This document shows positions 27,042 to 37,380 of a stretch of DNA of 64,000 nucleotides, piece by piece. Under the pieces are notes generated by a model. It was not told where the DNA came from and ran no database searches. It saw only the letters and a list, made by a program, of their open reading frames with translations. Positions within the stretch are counted from its first letter, which is position 1. Every line of letters begins with the position of its first letter. Source of the stretch: JANQQC01 sp965262255 (GTDB lineage Bacteria > Pseudomonadota > Alphaproteobacteria > Caulobacterales > Hyphomonadaceae). The stretch is taken from positions 2,604,001 to 2,668,000 of the forward strand of contig OZ253505.1 in the NCBI GenBank assembly GCA_965262255.1, given 5' to 3'. The position numbers and the translations under genes are program-made.

Positions 27042-28292
27042 TTACTTCCACTTGGCGACTATTCTTGAATCTTCATGTTCAAACGCTGATTCCATATAGT
27101 CAATCTCGTTGTTGCTTATACCAAATTTGTACGCTAAGTACCTCCACTGCGATACCGCCGTGCCAACCTTTGCCGCTATCGATTTTCCTTTCTGTAGTGA
27201 CAATCCGAATAGTTCGCATTGTTCCATTACGAGTTCGATTGAGCAGGTAGCGTCAGTTAGGCTAATGTTAGTAGCAAGTATGTTGCCACTTATATGCCGA
27301 GGTACTGGATTGATGTCATAGATAGGTGAGAGCATCCAGCCTTTATGATTTACCCAAAGGAAACCGTGATTTCTCAGATGGTCGTCAACGTTTGTGATTA
27401 GGACGTTCAAGATTACTCGGCGAAACAGTTCTTCTGCACATTCTTGAGCGCGAAGACCGTATCTGCTGAGTTGATCTACGATTTCAGGATAGCTTCCAAT
27501 ATCGCCGTCTTTAGCATTCAACATGGACATGGCCGATAAGAAAGGAATACGTATGTTTTCTTGTCGGTCAAAGCGCCAAGAGATTAGAACGTTCAGGTCG
27601 CCCGAGCTGAGTAAGTCATGTTTTGGAACCCGAATTCCTGCTTGTTCTGCAATCAAGAGAGCAATATGCTCCCAAGTCTGAATACAATACTGATCTGATT
27701 TTTTTGGAAACTTAGCGATAGCAAGTTTACCAGTTTCATCTATGATCGAGGCTTTTGGTCGAGCGCCGCCCAAAGAAGAGCCTGCTCCTACAATTATTCT
27801 TAACTCGTCAATCGTTTCGTCATTTGTCTCTAGTTTTTTATTAATGTCTGTAAGTTGCCTAACATCGATCGGACGCGGAATTTCTTGGGATACAGGGTGA
27901 AGATAGTCTTGATCGTCAGGAAACTTAAATCTCAATGCACCCATTCGACAATAATCGGTAACTCCTAGCAAATAGTCTGATTCAAATAACTGGTTTGCGG
28001 GTCTCTGTTCAGACCTAGCGAGAGTGATTTCATTACGTTGCATCAATCTCCGGCCCCAAGAGTCAGGCGCAGAATCTCCTATTGCTCCAAACATCTTCTG
28101 GTAACGTTTTGGGTAGAAAGTAATTTCTGAAAGCGGGAGACTCGGTTGCAAAGAAAAACGATACTCGTTTTTTAGCCAGTCGGAGTGATACTCGAACGCT
28201 AGAGACTCTGCGTTATATTCCGTTCTTAGTATTAGGTTACCGACCTTAAAGGTTTCGGTATTCAGAGAAATATGAACTTCGATGTACGGCAT
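27042..28292 (-). CDS. HipA-type serine/threonine kinase toxin
   Basis: A 416-residue HipA-domain kinase. It has the glycine loop VGAGSSLGGARPKA (about 168-181), the ATP lysine in L-A-I-A-K-F-P-K-K, the catalytic NVLITNVDDHLRNHGF (around 295-310) and metal-binding Y-D-I-N-P. All catalytic elements look intact. HipA kinases phosphorylate targets such as tRNA synthetases and stop growth, and are normally paired with a HipB-like DNA-binding antitoxin. No HTH gene is adjacent; the upstream partner is a membrane protein whose stop overlaps this start by one base (TAATG). Confidence 0.88.
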   Translation of the reverse strand: MPYIEVHISLNTETFKVGNLILRTEYNAESLAFEYHSDWLKNEYRFSLQPSLPLSEITFYPKRYQKMFGAIGDSAPDSWGRRLMQRNEITLARSEQRPANQLFESDYLLGVTDYCRMGALRFKFPDDQDYLHPVSQEIPRPIDVRQLTDINKKLETNDETIDELRIIVGAGSSLGGARPKASIIDETGKLAIAKFPKKSDQYCIQTWEHIALLIAEQAGIRVPKHDLLSSGDLNVLISWRFDRQENIRIPFLSAMSMLNAKDGDIGSYPEIVDQLSRYGLRAQECAEELFRRVILNVLITNVDDHLRNHGFLWVNHKGWMLSPIYDINPVPRHISGNILATNISLTDATCSIELVMEQCELFGLSLQKGKSIAAKVGTAVSQWRYLAYKFGISNNEIDYMESAFEHEDSRIVAKWK

Positions 28293-29290
28293 TACCTCGA
28301 ATTTTTCGATTTTTTCCGAATTGGATGAATTGGAGGACGAACAAAGTACTTCTTTCTGGCATCGATTGGTAGCTTGTCTGACTCATAATCAGGCAATCTA
28401 GAAATTAGCCAAAGAAAATGCTCCCAAGTTCTATTTTGCGCGCAATACTGACCAGTTTTTCTGTCAATTGTTGCTTCAGTTTCCTCGCGTATAAATTCCG
28501 ATAATATGTAAGCATATCGGATGTAACGCGGCCTCAATAGACTTTCGATCATAACTGAATCGTATCGTCCTTCTCTCACCCCTAGAGCAACTCTGTTTAG
28601 TTCATTTAGCAGTCGATTGGCGATTTGAGTAAAAGTTGTATTTGAATGAGCAATGGGCGTTTGATCATCAGACACCTCAGACAATTTGACATCGAACATC
28701 GATTTTGGATAGACTGTTCTGTATTGCTCGTGATTTGAAAACAAACGAAACTGATTTCGTAGTGCATTTTCTTCTGCGCCATACTGTACAGATATAATGT
28801 TCAGAGTGTTATTGGCTCTATCAGCGACTTCGTTTCGAAAATTAGTATACATCCAGCCAAAGGCAGCAATAACTCCAATTAGTATGGGAAGAAAATAATC
28901 TGCGTTCAATTGAGGGGTGAACTTATGGACTGCCGCCAGTATGCATGCGAATACGAGCAACGCACGGCGAAAGAAGCGAACTTCAAGTTTAATTGTATCT
29001 TCAGTGTCGTTGAATAGACGATAAATTTGTTGTCTTGAAGTCGTTACATCCAAAAAATACCAAGTTAGAAGTAGAAAAATCAAGATTCGGTTAGGCCAAA
29101 CCCAAATATCAGGGAAGTTGGAGATAAGGTAAATTCCAGCCATAAACCCTAAGATAAGCGTCAGAAACACCCCAAACTTAGCCCAAACGTTCCACAGTTT
29201 AGGGCGCACGAATGTACGAACAAACGGTTTCGGCGGGAAGTCTGACACAACGATACATTCCAAACAGAATAACCAATCGATCCGTCGCAT
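28292..29290 (-). CDS. Four-TM membrane protein coupled to HipA (DUF4760-like C-terminus)
   Basis: The 332-residue protein has four predicted membrane segments in its first half (about 36-56, 66-85, 108-124 and 132-150). A soluble helical domain follows, with an N-x-x-N-x-V-A-x-G-V-R-E-G pattern and an F-I-R-E-E-T helix. It ends in a basic tail. The helical part recalls DUF4760 proteins (from memory, moderate confidence). It is translationally coupled to the HipA kinase through TAATG, so the two likely form a unit. No ribosome site decides the start. A possible membrane sensor or antitoxin; function unknown. Confidence 0.75.
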   Translation of the reverse strand: MRRIDWLFCLECIVVSDFPPKPFVRTFVRPKLWNVWAKFGVFLTLILGFMAGIYLISNFPDIWVWPNRILIFLLLTWYFLDVTTSRQQIYRLFNDTEDTIKLEVRFFRRALLVFACILAAVHKFTPQLNADYFLPILIGVIAAFGWMYTNFRNEVADRANNTLNIISVQYGAEENALRNQFRLFSNHEQYRTVYPKSMFDVKLSEVSDDQTPIAHSNTTFTQIANRLLNELNRVALGVREGRYDSVMIESLLRPRYIRYAYILSEFIREETEATIDRKTGQYCAQNRTWEHFLWLISRLPDYESDKLPIDARKKYFVRPPIHPIRKKSKNSR

Positions 29291-30081
29291 TTCGCATCAC
29301 GAGCGGTAGAAAATGTCTGCAAAACTTTCTATAACCAGAGGAAATTGAACTAGTTAGTTACTAATCAAACTTCCTTTCTCAGCCGATTCTATAAGTCCTC
29401 GTTGCCTTCGTATCTCATTTTTTTGATCCTTAAAGCCAACCCTAAGTAGGGAGATTGATGAGAAAGTCGTTATATAGCATATCTATACTCTATATTCAAA
29501 TTACGAGTTGGGCAGAAATACCTAAAATGATTCGATTCCGAGTTCGACGTGGAGAAGTTACGGATCTAAAGAATGTGTTATTGTTATGGATTATTCATCT
29601 TACTCTCCAAAATAACAAGATTACTTCGCGAAATGGCGATCATTTTGTCTTTTTGAGCAAGATTCTAAACACTCAAGCTCGAAATTGTATAGACTTAGGG
29701 CAATCATAAATTTGTTGATCTTCAAACAAACCCATCTGGTTGATAGATCAAAGATGATTATTGCCGAAGAACAGAAATGAATTGTCGCTTCGCTGTCCGG
29801 CATTCTTCGCTACGCAATTAGGTTATACTGACGTTCTCGGGCGCAGTTATATGTTATAACGCCACTTGAGTATACGGTTCGGTGAGAAGAGATTGATCAA
29901 CTAAACTATTGACGTTTATGCCCTCGAACTCGCAATTGCGCGCAATACTTATACCAAGATCAGAAAAATACTACTGCGAGAATGAGGAAAAACTTACTGG
30001 AATCACATTTGATCCGCACACGCGGTAGAATTTTTGTATTAATCCCTCACTTTGTCTAAATCAAATTCGTATTGGGTAATT
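29291..30081. other. ~790 bp without a supported gene
   Basis: One plus-strand frame, ATG 29458 to 29709 (83 codons), has GGGAG at a suitable distance and could be a small protein, but it resembles nothing I know and has no conserved look. The rest holds no recognisable gene. Promoters for the divergent membrane/hipA unit and the SLC13 carrier are expected here. Confidence 0.4.
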
Positions 30082-31620
30082 ATGAGTTTCTCTACCGACT
30101 TAAAGGAAAGAGGTATCCGTCAAATAATAGGACTGCCTCTAGGGATAATTGTTGCGATCAGCATTCAGCTGATTCCTCTTCCAAACACACTTCTAAATTC
30201 GTTCCTAAACCAAGGGATAACAGCTGATGAAGCGGTCGCCGCAGCGCGGGCGGCTTGGATAGTTCTTTCGCTGATGTCATTGATGGTGATCTGGTGGGTG
30301 ACCGAAGCTATACCAATCCCGGTAACCGCGCTATTGCCTATGATCATACTTCCGATTGGCGGAGTGTCGCCGATTAAGGAGGTAGCACCGACTTACCTAC
30401 ACCAAGTGGTCGTTCTACTAATGGGAGGTTTTATTATCGCTAAAGCCATTGAACGCTGGAGATTACACGAGCGAATCGCATTAGCTATTGTTAACCAGAT
30501 TGGCGGAAAACCCGTTCGCCTCGTTGCAGGGTTCATGCTGGCTTCTTTGATACTTTCAATGTGGATATCAAACACGGCCACCTCACTAATGATGATGCCG
30601 ATAGCGATGTCAGTTTCAATGGCAATACTAGGAGAGGAGAAAGTTGACAGTGCTTTAACGTGGGCACTTTTGCTTGGAATCGCTTATTCGGCTTCAATCG
30701 GGGGTCTGGGAACCCCCATTGGAACACCGACAAATCTGATCGTTGCAGATCAGATTTCGGCAAGTACGGGTATTGAAATAGATTTTACAACTTGGATGAT
30801 GTTTGGAATACCCTCGGTACTGGGGTTAGTTGCGGTGGCCTACCTAATACTGACAAAAGTTGTATTCAGATTGCCATCGGATCTTAATACCAAAGGAGGG
30901 GAAGTCGTAAAGGAAAAACTTCAAGCACTTGGAAAGATTTCGATTCCTGAACTTAGAGTTATAGGAGTGTTCGCTGTTGTCGCTAGCCTGTGGATGTTCG
31001 GTCGACCTTTACGTGAATTTACTATTTTCGGTGTTCAGCCTCTCTCTGGATTAACAGATCACGTTACAGCGATTATTGGTGTCGTTTTGTGTTTTCTAGT
31101 TCCGTCCGGATCAAAGGAGGAAAAAGGCACTGCCATATTAAATTGGAAAACCGCCGAAACTATTCCGTGGGGAGTGTTGCTTCTTTTCGGAAGTGGTATG
31201 GCGATAGCGGCGGTAATTCGATCGTCTGGTCTAGGTGGTTGGGTCGGTGAAGAATTGGGTATTCTTTCCAATCTGCACCCTTTCATACTCATAATGATCA
31301 TCACCGCTATTGTAATTTTTGTGACTGAAGTGACTTCCAATGTCGCTACAGCGGCGGCACTTACACCTGTACTAGTATCAGTTGCGGAAGGAACGAACGG
31401 AAACCTCGACGTTATTCAACTTGCCGCCCCCGTGGCATTGGCAGCAAGTTGCGCGTTTATGTTTCCAATGGCGACCGGACCTAACGCTGTCGCATATGCT
31501 ACTGGGCATGTGACGTTACCGGTGATGGTGCGGGCAGGGCTGTATATCAACCTCGCTGCCATTATGGTTATTTCCTTGATCGCTTACTTTTGGGCACCGC
31601 AAGTGTTGGGGCAATTTTAG
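30082..31620 (+). CDS. SLC13/DASS-family sodium-coupled dicarboxylate transporter
   Basis: A 512-residue inner-membrane carrier with about eleven to twelve hydrophobic segments. It carries the DASS signatures S-N-T-A-T-S (SNT motif, first half), T-P-I-G-T-P-T-N-L-I and, in the second half, T-S-N-V-A-T-A-A near residue 420, which form the Na+/substrate sites. It likely imports di- or tricarboxylates or sulfate. Start ATG 30082 has only a weak ribosome site; a TTG ten codons upstream is the alternative. A single-gene unit. Confidence 0.9.
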   Translation: MSFSTDLKERGIRQIIGLPLGIIVAISIQLIPLPNTLLNSFLNQGITADEAVAAARAAWIVLSLMSLMVIWWVTEAIPIPVTALLPMIILPIGGVSPIKEVAPTYLHQVVVLLMGGFIIAKAIERWRLHERIALAIVNQIGGKPVRLVAGFMLASLILSMWISNTATSLMMMPIAMSVSMAILGEEKVDSALTWALLLGIAYSASIGGLGTPIGTPTNLIVADQISASTGIEIDFTTWMMFGIPSVLGLVAVAYLILTKVVFRLPSDLNTKGGEVVKEKLQALGKISIPELRVIGVFAVVASLWMFGRPLREFTIFGVQPLSGLTDHVTAIIGVVLCFLVPSGSKEEKGTAILNWKTAETIPWGVLLLFGSGMAIAAVIRSSGLGGWVGEELGILSNLHPFILIMIITAIVIFVTEVTSNVATAAALTPVLVSVAEGTNGNLDVIQLAAPVALAASCAFMFPMATGPNAVAYATGHVTLPVMVRAGLYINLAAIMVISLIAYFWAPQVLGQF

Positions 31621-31777
31621 TAGAGTCTTTTTCTTTTCCGATCAACTTAGCGGGTGACAGCCTAAATATATCTGAACGTACTGACTACGGTATTGTATAC
31701 TCTAAGGTCGTGAGCCTCAGTCTCGAGATTAAAGGCTTTATCTAACTAATCATAAGATGAGCAATCGGAGTAAAAAA

Positions 31778-32428
31778 ATGCTGTTTTTTGTCGATACAGC
31801 GGATGTAAATGCGATCAAGGAACTTAACGCATTCGGATTGGTTGACGGTGTTACAACAAATCCGAGTTTGATTGCAAAAATGGGCGGCGATCTAAAGTCA
31901 ACGATTGCTGGAATTTGTGAGGCCGTTGATGGTCCGGTAAGTGCAGAGGTTCTGTCGACTGACCAAGAGAGAATGTTACAAGAGGGACGTTCACTGGCAA
32001 GGATTGCTCCTAATGTTGTAGTGAAACTCCCGCTAACTTTAGATGGACTTGCTGTTTGTCGTCAGCTTACCAACGAGGAAATTCAAACCAACCTAACTCT
32101 TTGTTTTTCTGCAAATCAGGCCTTGCTTGCCGCTAAAGCAGGCGCAACTTTTATCTCACCCTTTATTGGTCGAATAGATGATCTTCATTCCGATGGTATT
32201 GCCTTAATAGAGGAGATTCGTCTGGTGTACGATAACTATGGCTATGAAACGATGATACTGGGAGCATCGATAAGAAACGCTAATCACGTAAAAGAGTGTG
32301 CGATTATTGGCGCAGATGCCATAACTGCACCGCCGAATGTTATACGTAATCTAGCAACCCACGTTCTGACAGATAAGGGATTGTCTGCATTCATCGCAGA
32401 TGCAAGGAAAGCTTCCCTAACGATCTGA
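31778..32428 (+). CDS. Transaldolase / fructose-6-phosphate aldolase-like protein
   Basis: The 216-residue protein matches the short FSA/TalC group of class I aldolases: M-L-F-F-V-D-T-A-D-V at the start, D-G-V-T-T-N-P-S-L, and V-V-K-L-P-L near residue 85 with the Schiff-base lysine. F-I-S-P-F-I-G-R follows, then I-L-G-A-S-I-R-N. It transfers or condenses a dihydroxyacetone unit in pentose-phosphate metabolism. ATG 31778 follows CGGAG at good spacing; the upstream in-frame ATG 31757 would add seven residues not typical of the family. Confidence 0.92.
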   Translation: MLFFVDTADVNAIKELNAFGLVDGVTTNPSLIAKMGGDLKSTIAGICEAVDGPVSAEVLSTDQERMLQEGRSLARIAPNVVVKLPLTLDGLAVCRQLTNEEIQTNLTLCFSANQALLAAKAGATFISPFIGRIDDLHSDGIALIEEIRLVYDNYGYETMILGASIRNANHVKECAIIGADAITAPPNVIRNLATHVLTDKGLSAFIADARKASLTI

Positions 32429-32659
32429 ACGCGATTGGAGCTGAAAGAAGAATGCGCAGATGAATGTCTGCCTAAACAGAAATTATGCTCCACGGTAACA
32501 GCCAAGATTGATTATCAACAAGCAGTAATGAGCCGGGATATATCCGGGTACTCTAGCTTGGCGAAAAGCAAACCAAGTTCGTCAAATCTTTCAATCAATT
32601 TAAGTTGATTGACCTAAAGAAGGCTACAGGCCTCTACGTTTCAGGAATCGTGAACAGAA

Positions 32660-35600
32660 TTAGAACTTATATCGAAGGTTCATAAATGTTGAACGCCCGA
32701 TAATTCCCGTTTTATACTGATTATAGAAGGTAAAATTGCCTTGGCGCTGGTAGCAACACCTTGAAACTGTAGGTGCCTTCGCATTGAACAAATTACGTAT
32801 TCCCAAGGTTACTGCAACCTTTGCCCATTTCTTTTCAATCGAAATGCCTTGGTACGAGAATGGCTCGACTGCAGTAATAATGAATTTCTTATATTCCCCA
32901 GTTCCAATGGAACCATCTCTTCCAACGTTTACCAGCGGTTTTGTTTCTCCAATATAATCCCATCGCCAAGAGGCAGTCCAGTCGTCATTATTAATAAACC
33001 TTACCGCAGCGTAACCGACCCATTCCGGTTCCCCTTGTTCACCATTAAAATCATAAACTTCAGCGTCAGGAAAAGCCTGTTCTTCGTCGGTCATTGTCCA
33101 AGTGAATTTAGTCTCAAACCCAAGTGTGCCGTACTGAAATTCCTCAAGGTACTCCATCGTAATATCAACCCCAGCAGTCTTCTGGGATGCTATGTTTTGG
33201 TAACTCGCATTTATAAACTCAATCTGACCGACAGACCCTTCGCTCTGTTCTCTGATTCTGTTGAATAATTGGCAGTATTTTTCACGAATACTCACTTCTT
33301 CGTATCTATAACAAAGGTCAATAAGTGTACTAGGAGCACGAGAAGTAACAGCGTTCAAGATGATGATGTTAAAATAATCAAGTGCCAACGATAAACCTGC
33401 GTTGGCGGGCGTAAGAGTTAAACCGACAGTATGGGCCCGTGAACTTTCAGCTTCCAAATTCTCAACACCACCTGTCAGAACTTCAATAGAACCTACTCCC
33501 CCTTGCCAATTACCGTCTAGCCCGGCTTCTTGGCAATTTTCTCGAAGTGTCGCATTAGCCAAGAAGACATCATTTACGACTCGGCCATAGTCAATACAAG
33601 GATCCAAATCGCTAGGGTTTAAGTAACTTGTTTGCGGCGCTAGATGGAGTTCATACAAGGAGGGTGCTCGATAGGAGGTTCCAGTCGTTGCTCGAAATCT
33701 TATACCGTCGTTAACCTGCCAGTTTACTCCAAACTTGTATGTCGTTGCATCGCCCGTTGTCTGATAGTTTGAGTATCTTGTAGACATATTTATCGACAAA
33801 TCGCTAAAGCCTTCCTGTTCTCGTATGATTGGAACTTCAACTTCTGTAAACACTTCTATAAGCCGATCATTACCTTTCGTCGTCCCGGTCTTAGTTCGTC
33901 CCCAAGAATTCCCAGACAAGGAAAACGATCCAGGGACATCACTTATCTCGTCTTTGCGGAAACTAGCTCCAAATGCCCCCGCCAAAAATCCCGATGGCAA
34001 TTTTAAAATGTTACCATTTAACGAAGCCTCAAACGTTAATTGCTCGTACTCGGTGTTACCCTTTTCTGTTACAAAAAAGTACTCTTTTTCCCGATCCGAA
34101 AACACTCCATCTGATATTGCAGTGTGTCGGAAGATGTCTAGTGGAACACATCCAGCTGGAGCATTAGGACCACAAAGTCCGTCAGGGTTAAGGGAACCTG
34201 CATTTGAGGCAGGAGCTTGAAGCGTTCCCGTTCCTGCACTCAACCGATCCTGCGGTATGACATCACTCAGATAATCTCCAGAGGAAGAGGATGCCGAAAT
34301 GTAGATATCCCATTTCCAGTTTTCTAGCGGACCGCTGTCGATTGTTCCGTTCACACCCCCTAAGAATCGACCAACTTCAACTTCTTCGCTACTATTGTAA
34401 GGAACTAACACGATCGGTAAAGCATGACTTTGGCCAGCAAATGGATTTAACTTACGACCAGTCGCAGTATCTATGACGACATCTCCGCCAACATCAGGAT
34501 GGAAGAATGGGAACAATTGGCGGAAACCGTTGTAGCCGGAACGGCGGCGATTCCAAAGAATTTCCCCAAACAAGGTTGTCGAGTCAAGATCACTGAATTT
34601 GTAATCAAAGGAACTAAATACCGAAATAGTGTCAACAGGTGAGTAAACTGATTCGGAAAACTCCCGTGGATCGTTATGGCTGGCTTCTTCAAAAGTAATA
34701 GGTTTGTATCCGACCGTGCTAGTAACTACGTTGCCATCGCTGTCGGGAATAATGTAGGTTCCATCGTAGGGCCCCCAACTATAAATCGGACGGTTATTCC
34801 TATCCCTGCTACCATATAGAATAGCGTGACCTTCCCGACCACCTGTGCGAACACATTTGAAGTTACCAGTTGCAGGATCAATAGGATCAGCACGTTGACC
34901 TTGAGCGTCCCAAACATAATCTAGCGGGCAACGCATTTCGTCTCGTTCGCCGGCTCTAAGCATTTTTTGGTCTGTAAACTGCGATGACAAAAGAAATGAA
35001 CCGGCATCTGATTTATATCCCATCGCCAATCCGCCTGCGTAAACGTCGCTACCGCCTAACTCACTGTCGGAAATTGAGCCGAAAATTTCCATTCCAGAGA
35101 GGTCTCTTTTGGTTATAACGTTCGTCACCCCTGCAACCGCATCAGACCCATAGATTGACGAAGTCCCATCCTTCACGATTTCGTATCGGTCAACTATTTG
35201 AGTTGGAATAGTATTTAAGTCCACAGGGCCGACCGAGCCACCTACACCGGCTGGAGGAAAACGCCTTCCATTTAGAAGAATCAGCGTTCGCTTTGCGCCC
35301 AAGCCTCGGAGAGATAGGGTCTGAATTCCTGGCCCTCCGTCAATTACGTATCCCCCAAACGAATTATCAATCTGAATCGATCCAGCAGCGATAGACGATA
35401 TTTGGAGTATATCAGCGGCATCTATTAGACCGACCGCAAGTGCAGACTCTGATGTGATGACCTGAATTGGAGATTTGGAGTAATACTCATCGGCGCGAAT
35501 TCTTGACCCGGTTACGGATACGAGTTCTTGAACAAGCTCGTCGTCTTCATCTGCTTCGCTCGTTATCGAGCTGTCATTCGTTTCATCGGAGTCTTCCTGC

Positions 35601-35686
35601 TGAGCCTGAGCGTAGCCCAACGCAAAAAGGTACAATAAGAGTGTTACAAGTGCCAGCAACCTAAGGCAAATGTTCTTGAATGTCAT
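32660..35686 (-). CDS. TonB-dependent outer-membrane receptor
   Basis: A large (1008 residues) receptor. A signal peptide at about 1-28 ends A-Q-A, then comes an acidic linker and a TonB-box-like stretch before V-T-G-S-R-I. The plug domain has R-G-L-G-A-K-R-T-L-I-L-L-N-G-R-R and V-D-L-N-T-I-P. The beta-barrel ends in an aromatic residue (M-N-L-R-Y-K-F), as outer-membrane assembly requires. The ligand is unknown; size and plug resemble carbohydrate or peptide receptors more than siderophore ones. ATG 35686 gives the proper signal peptide; the frame extends nine codons further up. No partner transporter is adjacent. Confidence 0.93.
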   Translation of the reverse strand: MTFKNICLRLLALVTLLLYLFALGYAQAQQEDSDETNDSSITSEADEDDELVQELVSVTGSRIRADEYYSKSPIQVITSESALAVGLIDAADILQISSIAAGSIQIDNSFGGYVIDGGPGIQTLSLRGLGAKRTLILLNGRRFPPAGVGGSVGPVDLNTIPTQIVDRYEIVKDGTSSIYGSDAVAGVTNVITKRDLSGMEIFGSISDSELGGSDVYAGGLAMGYKSDAGSFLLSSQFTDQKMLRAGERDEMRCPLDYVWDAQGQRADPIDPATGNFKCVRTGGREGHAILYGSRDRNNRPIYSWGPYDGTYIIPDSDGNVVTSTVGYKPITFEEASHNDPREFSESVYSPVDTISVFSSFDYKFSDLDSTTLFGEILWNRRRSGYNGFRQLFPFFHPDVGGDVVIDTATGRKLNPFAGQSHALPIVLVPYNSSEEVEVGRFLGGVNGTIDSGPLENWKWDIYISASSSSGDYLSDVIPQDRLSAGTGTLQAPASNAGSLNPDGLCGPNAPAGCVPLDIFRHTAISDGVFSDREKEYFFVTEKGNTEYEQLTFEASLNGNILKLPSGFLAGAFGASFRKDEISDVPGSFSLSGNSWGRTKTGTTKGNDRLIEVFTEVEVPIIREQEGFSDLSINMSTRYSNYQTTGDATTYKFGVNWQVNDGIRFRATTGTSYRAPSLYELHLAPQTSYLNPSDLDPCIDYGRVVNDVFLANATLRENCQEAGLDGNWQGGVGSIEVLTGGVENLEAESSRAHTVGLTLTPANAGLSLALDYFNIIILNAVTSRAPSTLIDLCYRYEEVSIREKYCQLFNRIREQSEGSVGQIEFINASYQNIASQKTAGVDITMEYLEEFQYGTLGFETKFTWTMTDEEQAFPDAEVYDFNGEQGEPEWVGYAAVRFINNDDWTASWRWDYIGETKPLVNVGRDGSIGTGEYKKFIITAVEPFSYQGISIEKKWAKVAVTLGIRNLFNAKAPTVSRCCYQRQGNFTFYNQYKTGIIGRSTFMNLRYKF

Positions 35687-36612
35687 AATCGGCAACTCCG
35701 CAACACCAATCATCTATTCAGAGATTAGTGTTGGAATCAAAATATAGCAGTATGAGTTTCCCTTTTACTAGGAGATTCGGTAAATTTCAAGTGTTATAAG
35801 TGTAAACCGTGATAATCTATGTTCTACAAAACTAGCGATCATTATAAATCATGTTTGTGATTCTGTGCAGTTTCAGTTTCAATTTATAGTATCAATTCGT
35901 GATTTCATAGAGTTGTTTCGGCTTGGTCAACCCAAACACTGGCTGTTACTAATTGCCGTCGCCATACTAAGAATTTCGATCTAGTTTTTTCTAACTCGGC
36001 TCGCCTTAACGAAATTCTTATGAGCTTGGTTTAGCTCCTAGACCGCGACAGTTCAAAGTAATTGACTTCTTAGCAATGTGTTAAATTCGTCGAAATCGTA
36101 GGCTCGATTCAATGTTTGGTGACCTCCTAATGCTGTATCGGTAGGGAAAAATTAGACCTACAAATGTATCCCGAAATACGGCATTTTTGGCAGTTGTCGA
36201 CATTAGGTGTAATCGATCTCAAACTGGGTGTATATTCCAGCGAACACGTGTTAAGTAGTCTTGTAGCAGTTTCGTTTGGAAAAAATTACGGGACAGGTAT
36301 TGCTTGGGAACCCAACAACTACTCTCGCGACCCGGAATCCGTCATAAATCAAAAAGCTCCGACACAATTTCCGTTTAAAATGCGATGTACCTGTCTCAGT
36401 CCATCGGTGTGCCTTGTCGATTCGTTCAACGATTTCACTTGCAAAATCCCGAAACAAAAAACTTGCATTATTCGGTTCTAATCTATACAAGTGTTCTACC
36501 AATGTTCCTTGGGAGGAATTCTCGTTCACCTTGAATATTCCTCTCGAGGCCTATTTCCGTCGCTTAAAAGCGCACAACACCTTCTTACAACAATAAAGCG
36601 GAGTTAAATGCA
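35687..36612. other. ~900 bp without a supported gene
   Basis: Upstream regions of the receptor (minus) and the crotonase (plus) lie here. A minus-strand frame of 92 codons (36251-36529, GTG start) is long enough to notice but has no ribosome site and no resemblance I recognise. I see no riboswitch pattern. The stretch may be decayed DNA. Confidence 0.4.
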
Positions 36613-37380
36613 ATGAGTGAAACACAAGAAAATGCCGTACTGGTTGAACGCCGCGATCGAGTCTTGATCATTACGATGAATAGACCAGATGCTCGTAACG
36701 CGATAAACAACGCCTTATCCACTGGTGTATGGAATGCGGTGCAAGAGCTAAACAAAGATCCGAACTTGACTGCCGGAGTGTTGACGGGCGCAGGAGGTTA
36801 CTTTTGTTCAGGAATGGATCTGAAGGCCTTCGCAAGGGGCGAAGATATCGGCCCATTCAGTGAGTTTGTTCGAGCAGGGTGCGAAAAACCGATGATCGCC
36901 GCGATCGAAGGTTTTGCAATCGCGGGCGGATGTGAGATGGCCCTAAGTTGTGACCTAATTGTTGCCGCCAAAGGGGCTAAAATCGGAATAAGAGAGGTTA
37001 AAGTCGGTTTATTTGCTGCCGCTGGCGGCGTTTTCCGCTTACCAAGTCGGGTGGGGTATACGAAGGCCATGGAAATGGCGATTACAGGGGATCATATTCT
37101 CGCAGAAGAAGCACAGGAAGCGGGTATGATTTCGAAGCTTACTGAAGTGGGCGGGGCGTTAGACGAAGCTATTGCTTTGGCTGAACGTGTTGCAAAGAAC
37201 GCTCCGCTTGCAGTCGCCGCTTCCAAAAAGCTTGTACGTGCGGCTGCTCAGGGTTATGACGAGGAAGCACTTTGGAAAATGCAGGCACCGCTCTCTAAAT
37301 CGGTCTTTACATCTAATGACGCAAAAGAAGGTCCGAGAGCTTTTGCAGAGAAACGCGAACCGAAATGGACCGGTAGCTAA
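36613..37380 (+). CDS. Crotonase / enoyl-CoA hydratase-family protein
   Basis: A 255-residue crotonase-fold enzyme. The oxyanion-hole strands are T-G-A-G-G-Y-F-C-S-G-M-D-L (about 58-70) and I-A-G-G-C-E-M-A-L-S-C-D. One catalytic-type glutamate appears in G-I-R-E-V-K-V-G. It acts on an enoyl- or related acyl-CoA, probably in beta-oxidation, but the family is broad. It stands alone between two poorly coding stretches. The start is preceded by GGAG at 36600-36603. Confidence 0.9.
   Translation: MSETQENAVLVERRDRVLIITMNRPDARNAINNALSTGVWNAVQELNKDPNLTAGVLTGAGGYFCSGMDLKAFARGEDIGPFSEFVRAGCEKPMIAAIEGFAIAGGCEMALSCDLIVAAKGAKIGIREVKVGLFAAAGGVFRLPSRVGYTKAMEMAITGDHILAEEAQEAGMISKLTEVGGALDEAIALAERVAKNAPLAVAASKKLVRAAAQGYDEEALWKMQAPLSKSVFTSNDAKEGPRAFAEKREPKWTGS

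Noticed and set aside
29458..29709. 83-codon plus-strand frame with GGGAG upstream
   Set aside because: Composition looks non-coding after the first third, no family resemblance; kept only as a note in the intergenic entry.
31709..31740. Imperfect inverted repeat AGCCT...AGGCT before the fsa gene
   Set aside because: Stem too short and T run too weak to call a terminator or regulatory site.
36251..36529. 92-codon minus-strand frame upstream of the crotonase
   Set aside because: GTG start without a ribosome site and no similarity I recognise; may be decayed DNA.
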